Assembly (NCBI GenBank): GCA_023663385.1 | Contig: JAMPHO010000012.1 | Coordinates: 1 to 42,324 of the forward strand | Direction: 5' to 3' | Length of the DNA stretch: 42,324 nt | Source: Alistipes timonensis | GTDB lineage: Bacteria > Bacteroidota > Bacteroidia > Bacteroidales > Muribaculaceae | Shown: positions 16,477 to 23,728 of the stretch, piece after piece | Position numbering within the stretch: the stretch's first letter is position 1 | Layout of the letters: the number at the start of each line of letters is the position of its first letter | Notes under the pieces: generated by a model | What the model was told of the DNA's origin: nothing | The model's database searches: none | Seen by the model: only the letters and a program-made list of their open reading frames with translations | Made by a program: the position numbers and the translations under genes

Positions 16477-17724
16477 TCAGGCGGGTTTCGTGGGGCGGTA
16501 GACGAGCGTCATGGCCCTGGAGGGGTCGAAAATCTCCGCGGCGGTGCGCCTCACGTCCTCCGCGCTCACGGGGAGGTAGTTCTCCTCGAACGAGGTCGAG
16601 GGGTCCTCACCGTGGTATTCGGCCAGCGCGAGCCCCTGCACCCTGTTCATAAGCCCGAGCATGTCAAACGTGCGCGAGCTCTCCAGGCGGTTGAGGCAGC
16701 GGCGTAGCTCGCTCTCCCCCACCCCGCCCTCAATCAGGCGGTTGATTTCGCCGTCGATAGCCTCCTGAGCCTCGCGCTCGGCCTCCGGCCCGTTGCCGAG
16801 AAGGCGGGCGCTCACGAGCATCAGCCCCGCATCCTCCGAGCCCGAGATGCAGCAGTCGAGGTCCGAGAAGTGCTTACCCGGGGCGAGCAGCGCGCGGTAG
16901 AAGCGCGACGAACGTCCGTTGGAGAGCACGTCGCTCACCAGGTCGGCCGCGAAGTAGGCCGGAACCCCGTAGCGAGCCATCGGATAGGCCATGGTGAGCC
17001 AAGTCTGCGGCACGTCGCCCGACACCTCCTTCAGCCGCGGCCCCTCGGGGAGCGGCTCCGCGGGGAGCGAGCGGGCTGGGATATTCCGCGAGGGGATGTC
17101 GCCGAACCACCGCTCCACCATCTGACGGAAACGCTCCGGCTCGACGTCGCACGAGGCGGCCAGCACGGCGTTGTCGGGTGCGTAGTGGGCGGCGAACCAG
17201 GCCCGTACATCATCCTGGCTCACCCCCTCGATATGGCTGAACTCCTTCCCTATCACCGGGTAGCGGTAAGGGTGGACCTTGTAGCACAACCCCTTGAGGT
17301 GGTGCTCCATATCGCCGTAGGGGCGGTTGAGGCACGCTTGCTTGAACTCCTCAACCACCACGGAGCGCTGCACTTCCAGCGCCTTGTCGGAGAAGGAGAG
17401 CGACAGCATGCGGTCGCTTTCGAGCCACAGCGCCGTCTCGATGTTGCGCGAGGGCACTATGTCGTAGAAGTTCGTGAAGTCCTGCGACGTCCACGCGTTC
17501 GACATACCTCCGGCTTTTTGCAGCTCCCCGTCGAAATCGGCTATGTTGACCGACCCGCCGAACATCAGATGCTCGAACAGGTGGGCCATGCCGGTGCGGT
17601 CGGGGTGCTCGTCGCGGGAGCCGACGTCGTAAAGCACGTCGACCATCCCCATCGCGGCGCCCCGGTTGTAGTGGTGCGCCACGCGGAGGCCGTTGGGGAG
17701 CGTGAAGCGGGTTACGTCCTTCAC
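16477..17724 (-). CDS. M16 family zinc metallopeptidase (pitrilysin/MPP-like)
   Basis: The 415-residue protein has the inverted zinc motif HxxEH (His48, Glu51, His52 in AHLFEHLMF) and the distal glutamate in VVVEEFKQ (about 125-126), so the N-terminal half is catalytically competent. The C-terminal half (about 200-415) is the second M16 lobe, with the usual R/Y region ending RTAAEIFDPSRAMTLVYRP. No signal peptide is visible, so it may act in the cytoplasm. The start is GTG at 17724, inside the TGA stop of the upstream cyclophilin gene (GTGA overlap), indicating translational coupling. M16 peptidases degrade short or unfolded peptides; a specific substrate is not evident. Confidence 0.93.
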   Translation of the reverse strand: MKDVTRFTLPNGLRVAHHYNRGAAMGMVDVLYDVGSRDEHPDRTGMAHLFEHLMFGGSVNIADFDGELQKAGGMSNAWTSQDFTNFYDIVPSRNIETALWLESDRMLSLSFSDKALEVQRSVVVEEFKQACLNRPYGDMEHHLKGLCYKVHPYRYPVIGKEFSHIEGVSQDDVRAWFAAHYAPDNAVLAASCDVEPERFRQMVERWFGDIPSRNIPARSLPAEPLPEGPRLKEVSGDVPQTWLTMAYPMARYGVPAYFAADLVSDVLSNGRSSRFYRALLAPGKHFSDLDCCISGSEDAGLMLVSARLLGNGPEAEREAQEAIDGEINRLIEGGVGESELRRCLNRLESSRTFDMLGLMNRVQGLALAEYHGEDPSTSFEENYLPVSAEDVRRTAAEIFDPSRAMTLVYRPTKPA

Positions 17725-18602
17725 TCCTTTACTACCTTCATTGATATTACGCGTATATCCTCCTTGGGGCGGTCGCGGCCGTCGGTCTCGGCGGTCTCGA
17801 TCTTCTTGACAACGTCGAGCCCCTTGACTACCTCGCCGAACACGGTGTACTGCCCGTCGAGGTGCGGAGCGCCACCCACGGTCTTGTACGCCTCGCGCTG
17901 CTCGGCGGTCAGAAGCGCCGGATGGGCCTGGGCCTCGGCCTGTGCCATCTTCACCAGCTCGTCCTGGAGGGCCTGCAGACCCATCATGTCGCGGTTGCGG
18001 CGCATATTCATTATGGAGTCGCGGCGCTCCGATGCCAAGCGGTCGAAAATCTCCTTGATCTGCATCTGCTGGGCGCGCTGCTCCATCTGGGCCAGCGTCG
18101 AGTCGTTGTAGGTCTTGCCGGTCACGATGTAGAACTGCGAGCCCGACGAGCGGCGCTCGGGGTTCACCTGGTCCCCCTGGCGGGCGGCGGCGAGGGCGCC
18201 GTACTTGTGGAAATGCTTCGGATACACGATCTCGGCGTCGATGTTGTAGCCGGGGCCTCCGGCGCCGAGCATCTTCCCGGCGGGGGCGTTCTTCGACTCG
18301 GGGTCGCCGGTCTGAATCATGAACTCGTTGATCACGCGGTGAAACAGCACGCCGTCGTAATACCCCTCCTTGACCAGCTTCAGGAAGTTGTCGCGGTGTT
18401 TGGGGGTATCGCCGAAGAGGCGCACCGTGAGGTCGCCGGCGGTGGTCTTTATATCTACGAGCGCGTCGCCCGCGGCGGTAGTCGCGGCGGCGGTGGTTTT
18501 GTCAGTCATGCGGGTGGTTTTCTTTTTGGCAGTCGTGAGCGCGGCGGCCCCTGCGGCGAGAGCGCACACCGCCACGATTGCCCATATTATCGATTTCTTC
18601 AT
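17721..18602 (-). CDS. Cyclophilin-type peptidyl-prolyl isomerase, membrane-anchored or exported
   Basis: ATG at 18602 opens on a hydrophobic N-terminus (MKKSIIWAIVAVCALAAGAAAL), a signal peptide or anchor, followed by a Thr/Lys/Ala-rich linker. The open frame continues upstream to 18689, but that part runs through a terminator hairpin and is rejected. The cyclophilin domain begins near residue 47 (DIKTTAGDLTVRLFGDTP), with VLFHRVINEFMIQTGDP and SSGSQFYIVTGK. A helical, charged insertion of about 80 residues splits the fold before GGAPHLDGQYTVFGEVVKG. It catalyses proline isomerisation, probably in periplasmic protein folding. The final codon overlaps the start of the M16 peptidase gene. A clear promoter is lacking in the short gap upstream. 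Confidence 0.93.
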   Translation of the reverse strand: MKKSIIWAIVAVCALAAGAAALTTAKKKTTRMTDKTTAAATTAAGDALVDIKTTAGDLTVRLFGDTPKHRDNFLKLVKEGYYDGVLFHRVINEFMIQTGDPESKNAPAGKMLGAGGPGYNIDAEIVYPKHFHKYGALAAARQGDQVNPERRSSGSQFYIVTGKTYNDSTLAQMEQRAQQMQIKEIFDRLASERRDSIMNMRRNRDMMGLQALQDELVKMAQAEAQAHPALLTAEQREAYKTVGGAPHLDGQYTVFGEVVKGLDVVKKIETAETDGRDRPKEDIRVISMKVVKE

Positions 18603-18625
18603 ATCGGAAAAAATGTCGGTTCTCG

Positions 18626-18650
18626 GAAACTGTTTTCTGTTAAAAAACAG
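18626..18650. repeat. AAACTGTTT-family imperfect palindrome
   Basis: GAAACTGTTTT (18626-18636) followed by AAAACAG (18644-18650); CTGTTTT/AAAACAG pair over 7 bp. It lies between the terminator of the DUF349 operon and the cyclophilin start, and on the minus strand supplies the T-run just after the terminator hairpin. Confidence 0.5.
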
Positions 18651-18654
18651 CTCC

Positions 18655-18690
18655 TTTGAGCGCCCCCCTCTTCGGAGGGGAGCGCTCAAA
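18655..18690 (-). terminator. Intrinsic terminator overlapping the 3' end of the 126-residue gene
   Basis: TTTGAGCGCCCCCCTC (18655-18670), loop TTCG, GAGGGGAGCGCTCAAA (18675-18690): a 16-bp stem with one mismatch and a stable UUCG-type tetraloop position. The stop codon of the upstream gene (18688-18686) is inside the stem. A TTTTTT run follows 9 nt later on the minus strand. Confidence 0.8.
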
Positions 18691-19066
18691 TAGGCGACTG
18701 GTTGAAAAGCCTCTTGTAGATTCGGCGGAAATTGTCGTCGGAGGCCGAAAGCTCGGCGGCGCGCTCGGCATAGTCGGCCCCGTAGACACTCTGCAGCAGC
18801 GAGCCTATGTAGGAGCGGTCGCGGTCCTTCTCTATGCCGATGGCTATCAGCCGGTTCACCGCCGAGGCGAACCTCTCGCTGTCGGTGGCGAACAGGTAGC
18901 GGGCGGCGCTCACGGCAAACTGGCCGTTGATGTCGACCTGCTCCAGGCGGTCAATCACCCGGGCGAGGTCTTCGTCGTCGATCGTGCCGATATGGTTGGC
19001 GATGTGCTCGTACGAGGCTAATCCGTCGGTGTCGGCGGCAAGGCGTTTAAGTTCTTCTTCCGTCAT
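18686..19066 (-). CDS. Small hypothetical protein downstream of the DUF349 gene
   Basis: The 126-residue protein begins MTEEELKRLAADTDGL from the ATG at 19066; a TTG two codons upstream is also in frame but would overlap the previous stop. It is helical, acidic, and shows no signal peptide or membrane segment, so it is probably cytoplasmic. Repeated patterns such as YEHIANHIGTIDDEDLARVI and ASAVNRLIAIGIEKDRDRS suggest stacked helical hairpins. Only 2 nt separate it from the DUF349 stop codon, so it is translationally coupled and likely acts in the same process. I do not recognise a named family. Confidence 0.8.
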   Translation of the reverse strand: MTEEELKRLAADTDGLASYEHIANHIGTIDDEDLARVIDRLEQVDINGQFAVSAARYLFATDSERFASAVNRLIAIGIEKDRDRSYIGSLLQSVYGADYAERAAELSASDDNFRRIYKRLFNQSPI

Positions 19067-19068
19067 AT

Positions 19069-21015
19069 TCAACCTTTTAGTTTCGCGTCGATGAGTTTGA
19101 TTTTAGCCTCGGTGGCGGCGAGGTCGTCCTTGATGCGCTGGATGCGGCGCTCCATTTCGCGCACCATCGAGTCGCCCGCCTTGCTCTTCGACGAGAGGAA
19201 GCCGAGGTTGTTCTCGTAGGTCTTGAGCTCGTTGCGCTTGATTTCGCAAGCACGCTGCACGCGCTCGCGTTCGCGGTATAGCTTCTGCTGGTCCGAGCCG
19301 ATCTCCTTTATCACGTCCTCGAAGCGCGACATGCCGCGGTCGCCGCGGTCACCCTCGCGGTTGTAGAACGCGTCGCACACGGCGCGGTACTCGGCGTAAA
19401 CCTTGTCCTTCTCGCGGAAGGGAACGTGGCCTATGCTGTTCCACTTTGCCTGAAGCTCCTTAACCTTCGGCATTGCCTCGTTGCGGGGCATGTCGGCGGG
19501 AATAGCCTTCAGGTCGGCTATCACCTGGCGCTTCTCCGCGAGATTGGCCTCCTCGGTCGAACGCGACTCGCTGAGGTTCTTCTTGCGATTCTCGAAGAAG
19601 GAGTCGCACGCCTTCTGGAAGCGCTGCCATACGGCGTCGGAGTGCTTGCGGGGCACGGTGCCGATGGTCTTCCACTCCTTCTGCAGCGCGACGAGCTGGT
19701 CGGCGGTTTTGCGCCAGTCGGTCGACTGGCTCAGAGCCTCGGCCTTCTCGCAGAGCGCCGTCTTCTTGGCAAGGTTGGCCTGGAGCTCGTCCTTCATGGC
19801 GCGGTAACGCTCGGCCTTGAGGGTGAAGAAGCGGTCGCACACGGCGCGGAAACGGGCGAAAAGCGCGTTGTTGGCCTTGCGCGAGGCGTAGCCAAGCTCC
19901 TTCCACTCCTTCTGGGCCTGGAGGATGACGTTGGTCATCTCGTCCCACCCGGCGTACGACTTGATATTGTCGAAGTCAAGCGCCTCCACGCGCTCGCAAA
20001 TCTCGGTCTTGGCCTTCTCATTGGCCTCCTCGCGGGCCTTGCGCTCCTCGAAGAATGCCTGGTATTTCTTGCGGATCACCGACGAGGCGTCCTTGAAGCG
20101 GTTCCAAATCTCGTCGCGCACCTCCTTGGCCACCGGGCCGGTCTGGCGCCACTCGTCGTGGAAGTTCTGCAGACGCTTGAAGGCGAGCACTATATCCTCC
20201 TCCTGGTCGAGCTTCTCGGCCTCCTCGCAAAGGAGCGTCTTAAGCTCCAGGTTCTTGCGGAAGTCGTAGTCGCGGAGGTCCTTGTTGATTTTGAGCTGGT
20301 CGTAGAACTGCTCCACGGTACCCTGGAACTCCTTCCAGAGGTCGGTGGCCTCCGTGGCGGGCACCTCGCCGATCTCCTTGAACTCGGCCTGGATCTCCTT
20401 CACGCGGGGGAACACGCGGTTGGCGTTGTCGGCATCCTCCGACAGCCCCTTCAGCTCGGCGATCAGCGCCTGCTTGCGGGCCAGGTTCTCAGCCTTGGCG
20501 GCCTCCTCGGCGGCAAGGAGCGCAGCCTTCTTCTCTTTCACGGTGGCCAGCAGGGCCTTGAACTCCTCTTCCGCGGGGTCGAGCGCGGGCTTGAAATCCT
20601 CCGGTGCGCCTCCGCCGGCCACAAACTCGTCGCGAAGGGCCTCGGCCTCGGCGTTGTGAATCGCGTAGAAACGCTGTTTGAGGAATGCCAGCTCGTCGCG
20701 CCCGATGCGCGCCGCGTCAGCTTCGGCAAGCTCCTTGAGCGCCGCGATCACCTCCTCCTTAGTGCGGAGTTCCGGGCGGCTCTTCTCGTTGTCCGACGGC
20801 TCGGCGGGGCAGCCGTCGCCGGCGGCCTCGATGGCCCGCGCCATCTCGTTCTCAACCTCCAGGGGAGCGTCCCCGTCGGGGGCGTCGGCCTTGGCGGCTT
20901 CAGTTGCGTTCGCAGAGGTTTCGGTCGCTTCGGCTGCGGCGCCGACTGCGGCCTCGGGGGTCTGTAAGGCTTCGTCCTTCTGTACGGGAGCGAGGTCCTG
21001 CTGAGAGATTTCCAT
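19069..21015 (-). CDS. DUF349 repeat protein
   Basis: The 648-residue cytoplasmic protein has an acidic, alanine-rich low-complexity N-terminus (about 1-75), then several DUF349 units from about 190 to 545. Each unit is a helical hairpin with the WKEF/WRQTG/WKELGYA/WKTIGTVPRKHSDAVWQRF pattern and an F(R/K)xxCDxFF segment, as in SRAVCDAFY-type ends. The final 90 residues are a charged coiled coil (LYRERERVQRACEIKRNEL). The family function is not settled; members occur across bacteria. A strong promoter with consensus boxes lies upstream, and a small helical protein follows as second gene of the operon. Confidence 0.9.
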   Translation of the reverse strand: MEISQQDLAPVQKDEALQTPEAAVGAAAEATETSANATEAAKADAPDGDAPLEVENEMARAIEAAGDGCPAEPSDNEKSRPELRTKEEVIAALKELAEADAARIGRDELAFLKQRFYAIHNAEAEALRDEFVAGGGAPEDFKPALDPAEEEFKALLATVKEKKAALLAAEEAAKAENLARKQALIAELKGLSEDADNANRVFPRVKEIQAEFKEIGEVPATEATDLWKEFQGTVEQFYDQLKINKDLRDYDFRKNLELKTLLCEEAEKLDQEEDIVLAFKRLQNFHDEWRQTGPVAKEVRDEIWNRFKDASSVIRKKYQAFFEERKAREEANEKAKTEICERVEALDFDNIKSYAGWDEMTNVILQAQKEWKELGYASRKANNALFARFRAVCDRFFTLKAERYRAMKDELQANLAKKTALCEKAEALSQSTDWRKTADQLVALQKEWKTIGTVPRKHSDAVWQRFQKACDSFFENRKKNLSESRSTEEANLAEKRQVIADLKAIPADMPRNEAMPKVKELQAKWNSIGHVPFREKDKVYAEYRAVCDAFYNREGDRGDRGMSRFEDVIKEIGSDQQKLYRERERVQRACEIKRNELKTYENNLGFLSSKSKAGDSMVREMERRIQRIKDDLAATEAKIKLIDAKLKG

Positions 21016-21086
21016 AAAAGGGAATTAAAGTTAGAGTTGGGCACAAAGCCCGCGTCCCCGCGGGGGCACGGGCGCAAAAACACCGC

Positions 21087-21119
21087 CAAATATAGCAACA
21101 ATATTTCACATACGCCAAA
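21087..21119 (-). promoter_or_regulatory. Consensus promoter of the DUF349 operon
   Basis: TTTG (21119-21116) and a perfect -7 box TATATTTG (21094-21087) are 21 bp apart on the minus strand. The leader of about 65 nt contains a GC-rich hairpin at about 21051-21073. The start codon is at 21015. Confidence 0.7.
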
Positions 21120-21210
21120 AAAACCTCCCCTAATCCGCACCCCACCCCCTTCCGCCCCCCATTTCCGCCCTTTTCACCACCCCGCCCAGCCTCACGCCGC
21201 CCCCGCAACC

Positions 21211-21273
21211 CCCAGCGTCCGACCCGTCCGACCTGTCCGACCTGTCCGACGGAGCACTCCCCCCGTCCGACCG
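21211..21273. repeat. 9-bp tandem repeat element, left copy (GTCCGACNN)4 plus tail
   Basis: After CCCAGC come four 9-bp units GTCCGACCC, GTCCGACCT, GTCCGACCT, GTCCGACGG (21217-21252), a spacer AGCACTCCCCCC, and one more unit (21265-21273). The same arrangement occurs in the same orientation at 22751-22821. The two copies bracket the ATPase gene. Confidence 0.85.
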
Positions 21274-21305
21274 AAATCTTCTCCCCGCCCCCGCATAACC
21301 CCTTG

Positions 21306-22619
21306 TTACGCCTCCATATCCTCCAGTGAAAGTCCAACGTACCCCACCTTCCATCCAATCTGCTTCCGGCATATGGTTTCTGATTTAGCCTCAAGCTTGT
21401 GGAGGTCAATCCGGTTCTTGTTCCGCTTGACCTCGCCAATGACTATTTCTCGGTCTGCCTCGTTCACCGCGATCAGGTCTATTTCGTTGCGTCCCTCTTT
21501 CTCCCAATAGTTAGTCACTATGTTGTAAAGCCCCGTCTCGCGATACAACTGACGGAAGTAACGTTCAAGAATCCAGCCGGAGAACGTATCATAGTCGGCC
21601 CCGACTTTCTCCCTGACATAATTCAGATTGCCAATCTCCACAGCGCTTCGGTACTTATAAATGAACCGAAACCAAAAGTTGAGGAAATTGTCTTTGATGC
21701 CGTATTTCACATTCCGGCTACCCGGTGCGGCAAGATACGGACGATAGCGGTAAAGCAGGTCGTATGTGTTTTCGAGTTTTTCAAGATACCCCCCAGCCTC
21801 AATGCCTGTGTATGACTTGATTTCTCCGCGCTCGTTGAATCCTGACGCGATTGCGGATAGGATTGAGAAGTAATTGCCGTAGTCCTTCCCGAACTCATCC
21901 GACAGCAGCTCCTTCCCCTCCTCGATAAAATACGAGCCGAACGAGAGTACCGAATCCAGAATCTTATCCTTTGTGAAAGCTCCAGCCTGCACTAATTGCT
22001 CGACATATTTGGCCACACCACCCGTAATCATATACATAGCCAACAGGTCGTCGGGAGTATAGTCGGGATTGTTGTCACGCATAATCTCGCGCAATGTCCG
22101 CAATGGAAATTCGCGCAAACGCATCCTCGAAGTAGCGCGTCCGTAAAGAGGCTCCTTGCGGTCATCGAAGATTTTGGTCATCATCGAGTACAGCGAGCCG
22201 CATATCACGAGGTTTATCCTTGCCTCCTGCTTGTTGGAGTCCCACACATTCTGCATATCGCTGAAGAACGATTCGTTGACATACTTGAAGTTCTGAAACT
22301 CATCAAACACAAGGGTAAAGTGGCGGCGTTTGGCAATTTGCATGATGGCGGAGAAGAGTCTCGCCATACTGGTAAATTCGCCAATCTCCTCGCCTAATCG
22401 GTCACGGATGGTATCGGCAAGCTCCGCGCAAAGAAGAGTCTCGCTTTTCCGGGCCACAAAAAAGTAGATCATATCGTCCGTGCCATAGGCGTGCTTTATA
22501 AGTGTGGTTTTGCCTATGCGTCGGCGACCGGTGATTACCGTCATTTGTACGTACTCTCGTGATGTCTCCTCAGTCTTTCGGAGCGTCAACGTTTCTATCT
22601 CTCTGTCGTAGAATCTCAT
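21306..22619 (-). CDS. ATPase (archaeal-ATPase-like, PF01637) with DUF234 nuclease-like C-terminus
   Basis: The 437-residue protein opens MRFYDREIETLTLRKTEE, then Walker A GRRRIGKT (31-38) and Walker B LVFDEFQNF with Asp106/Glu107. A winged-helix-like middle (about 190-290, DDLLAMYMITGGVAKYVEQL) precedes DUF234 at about 310-437. The latter holds a PD-(D/E)xK-like triad: Asp381 in EIDLIAVN and Glu396/Lys398 in GEVKR. Family members are widespread in archaea and Bacteroidetes, often in many copies, with no proven function. The gene is much more AT-rich than its neighbours and lies between two direct repeat elements, suggesting mobility. A strong promoter and a palindrome precede it. There is no recognisable transposase nearby. 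Confidence 0.9.
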   Translation of the reverse strand: MRFYDREIETLTLRKTEETSREYVQMTVITGRRRIGKTTLIKHAYGTDDMIYFFVARKSETLLCAELADTIRDRLGEEIGEFTSMARLFSAIMQIAKRRHFTLVFDEFQNFKYVNESFFSDMQNVWDSNKQEARINLVICGSLYSMMTKIFDDRKEPLYGRATSRMRLREFPLRTLREIMRDNNPDYTPDDLLAMYMITGGVAKYVEQLVQAGAFTKDKILDSVLSFGSYFIEEGKELLSDEFGKDYGNYFSILSAIASGFNERGEIKSYTGIEAGGYLEKLENTYDLLYRYRPYLAAPGSRNVKYGIKDNFLNFWFRFIYKYRSAVEIGNLNYVREKVGADYDTFSGWILERYFRQLYRETGLYNIVTNYWEKEGRNEIDLIAVNEADREIVIGEVKRNKNRIDLHKLEAKSETICRKQIGWKVGYVGLSLEDMEA

Positions 22620-22625
22620 ACTAAT

Positions 22626-22654
22626 GCAACGGCTGTTACTGTAACCGCTGTTGC
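22626..22654. promoter_or_regulatory. 14-bp inverted repeat between promoter and start codon of the ATPase gene
   Basis: GCAACGGCTGTTAC (22626-22639) and GTAACCGCTGTTGC (22641-22654) are inverted with two mismatches and a 1-bp centre. The element abuts the -7 box and ends 6 bp before the ATG (22619), so it covers the expected transcription start. It could be an operator or an RNA hairpin that masks the start codon. Confidence 0.65.
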
Positions 22655-22685
22655 AAAATTACGCAAATTTCACAAGACCACCAAA
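22654..22685 (-). promoter_or_regulatory. Consensus promoter of the ATPase/DUF234 gene
   Basis: TTTG (22685-22682), a 20-bp spacer and TAATTTTG (22661-22654) match the Bacteroidetes consensus exactly on the minus strand. The start point would be near 22647. Confidence 0.75.
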
Positions 22686-22750
22686 TTCCGCGGTACCGCC
22701 ACCCATCTATTATCATTTATTACACTTTTTTGGAACACCTCCGATGTCCC

Positions 22751-22821
22751 CCCAGCGTCCGACCCGTCCGACCTGTCCGACTTGTCCGACCCGTCCGACG
22801 GAGCACTCCCCCGTCCGACGG
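22751..22821. repeat. 9-bp tandem repeat element, right copy (GTCCGACNN)5 plus tail
   Basis: CCCAGC is followed by five 9-bp units (22757-22801: CCC, CCT, CTT, CCC, CGG endings after GTCCGA), AGCACTCCCCC, then one more unit (22813-22821). It differs from the left copy by one unit and point changes. Short frames through it (for example minus 22720-22938) are translations of the repeat and are not called. Confidence 0.85.
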
Positions 22822-23167
22822 AGCTAAATAACTTTTTTCGCTGAGAGTTGCATTATCGCATACGGATTTGCTCGCCGTCGGCGTAACTTCGCGTTGTCGG
22901 CAGTCGGGAAAAAGGCGCCATACCTCAAGCCGACTCAAGACCCTTGAAATGTTGGACCCTACAGCCGCTTGACGAAAAAAATACGAAAAAGCGGCGCTTA
23001 AGGAAAGGCGAAATGTAACCTTTGAGGCGGGAAAATCCAGGGAAATGGCTAACTTCGCGATATTGGAAAAATCAGCCGGTCATACTCATTGAGCGGCTAA
23101 CTATTAATAATTTCTGACCGCTGAAGGCCATTGGTCCTATGCGGCAGCCACGCGGTTATCGGTTGAG
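22822..23167. other. Intergenic stretch with no supported gene
   Basis: About 350 bp with no convincing open frame, tRNA or terminator. It contains two TAACTTCG matches (22883 and 23049 regions, plus strand) that resemble -7 boxes but lack -33 partners, and AGCGG/CCGCT arms at about 23092-23122. The composition shifts from AT-rich to GC-rich along it, as in a decayed or recently disturbed region. Confidence 0.5.
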
Positions 23168-23184
23168 ACCCCCCGGACGGGGGT
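23168..23184 (+). promoter_or_regulatory. GC hairpin in the leader of the DUF4491 gene
   Basis: ACCCCC, loop CGGAC, GGGGGT forms a perfect 6-bp stem about 55 bp upstream of the start codon. There is no T-run, so it is more likely a leader structure than a terminator. Confidence 0.35.
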
Positions 23185-23239
23185 GAGCTCTGTAAGTCGG
23201 GTAGCAGGCGGGAGTAACAAGTATTTCTGTTGGCAAGTT

Positions 23240-23554
23240 ATGGATTGCGAAGCACTCAATTGGGAAGGACTGGCCGTAGGGGCCTGTACCTTTCTCATAA
23301 TAGGAATATTCCACCCCCTCGTGATCAAAGGGGAGTACTATTTCGGACAAAAGGTTAAGTGGGCTTTCGCCCTCGCGGGGATAGCGGCTTCGGCCGGAGC
23401 GCTATTCACCCAGGGGTTTCTTTCCTGCCTGTTGGCGGTCACCGCTTTCTCCTCATTCTGGAGCATCAAGGAAGTGGCCGAGCAGGCCGAGCGCGTCCGC
23501 AAGGGATGGTTCCCCGCCAATCCCCGACGCCGCTCCGGCGGGGCCGCCGATTAA
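23240..23554 (+). CDS. DUF4491 family small integral membrane protein
   Basis: ATG at 23240 gives a 104-residue protein (MDCEALNWEGLAVGACTFLI); the frame extends upstream to 23183 but those residues overlap a hairpin. Features match DUF4491: NWEGLAVGACTFLIIGIFHPLVIKGEYYFG, a second and third hydrophobic helix (about 38-72), then FWSIKEVAEQAERVRKGWFPANPRR with a basic C-terminus. It should sit in the inner membrane with about three helices. Function is unknown. It is the only plus-strand gene in this half of the window apart from the PUL regulator, and is isolated, with a palindrome/T-run terminator downstream. Confidence 0.9.
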   Translation: MDCEALNWEGLAVGACTFLIIGIFHPLVIKGEYYFGQKVKWAFALAGIAASAGALFTQGFLSCLLAVTAFSSFWSIKEVAEQAERVRKGWFPANPRRRSGGAAD

Positions 23555-23571
23555 CCCCCTACACTGATAAG

Positions 23572-23602
23572 AAACAGTTTCTAAGAAACTGTTTAAAATT
23601 TT
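23572..23602 (+). terminator. Palindrome with T-run downstream of the DUF4491 gene (AAACTGTTT family)
   Basis: AAACAGTTTCT (23572-23582) and AGAAACTGTTT (23584-23594) are perfect 11-bp arms around one base, followed by AAAATTTTTT. It starts 17 bp after the stop codon and probably terminates the transcript, although the stem is AT-rich. Confidence 0.6.
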
Positions 23603-23629
23603 TTCCGAGAGTGTGCCCCGATAAGACTA

Positions 23630-23664
23630 TGCCCCGGGAACCCTTCGCCAGGGATTCCGGGGCA
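23630..23664. terminator. GC-rich hairpin between convergent genes
   Basis: TGCCCCGGGAACCCT (23630-23644) and AGGGATTCCGGGGCA (23650-23664) form a 15-bp stem with two mismatches and a 5-nt loop. It lies between the converging DUF4491 gene and the last PUL gene and could serve both; TTTGTC follows on the plus strand. Confidence 0.65.
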
Positions 23665-23675
23665 TTTGTCGGTAT

Positions 23676-23701
23676 AAACTGTTTAAAATTTAAACAGTTT
23701 C
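23676..23701. repeat. AAACTGTTT-family palindrome after the last PUL gene
   Basis: AAACTGTTTA (23676-23685) and TAAACAGTTT (23691-23700) are perfect arms around AAATT. It lies 28 bp downstream of the stop codon of the discoidin-repeat gene and may form part of the PUL terminator. Confidence 0.6.
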
Positions 23702-23728
23702 GATAGTCAGGTTTGTGAGCAACATCAA

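Noticed and set aside
17721..18689. Longer N-terminus of the cyclophilin from 18689
   Set aside because: The extra 29 codons run through the terminator hairpin and the palindrome and precede a good signal peptide.
19426..20967. 513-codon plus-strand frame
   Set aside because: Leucine/glycine-rich mirror of the DUF349 repeats; no independent support.
21211..22821. CRISPR array from the regular GTCCGAC repeats
   Set aside because: Units are 9 bp with no spacers and no cas genes.
22720..22938. 72-codon minus-strand ORF with RTGRTSRTGRTGRT
   Set aside because: It is the translation of the 9-bp tandem repeat.
23168..23240. tRNA or small structured RNA upstream of DUF4491
   Set aside because: Only a single 6-bp GC hairpin; no T-loop motif and no cloverleaf.
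23137..23350. Two 63-64-codon minus-strand frames upstream of the DUF4491 gene
   Set aside because: They overlap the well-supported plus-strand gene and its leader hairpin, and show no family signal.
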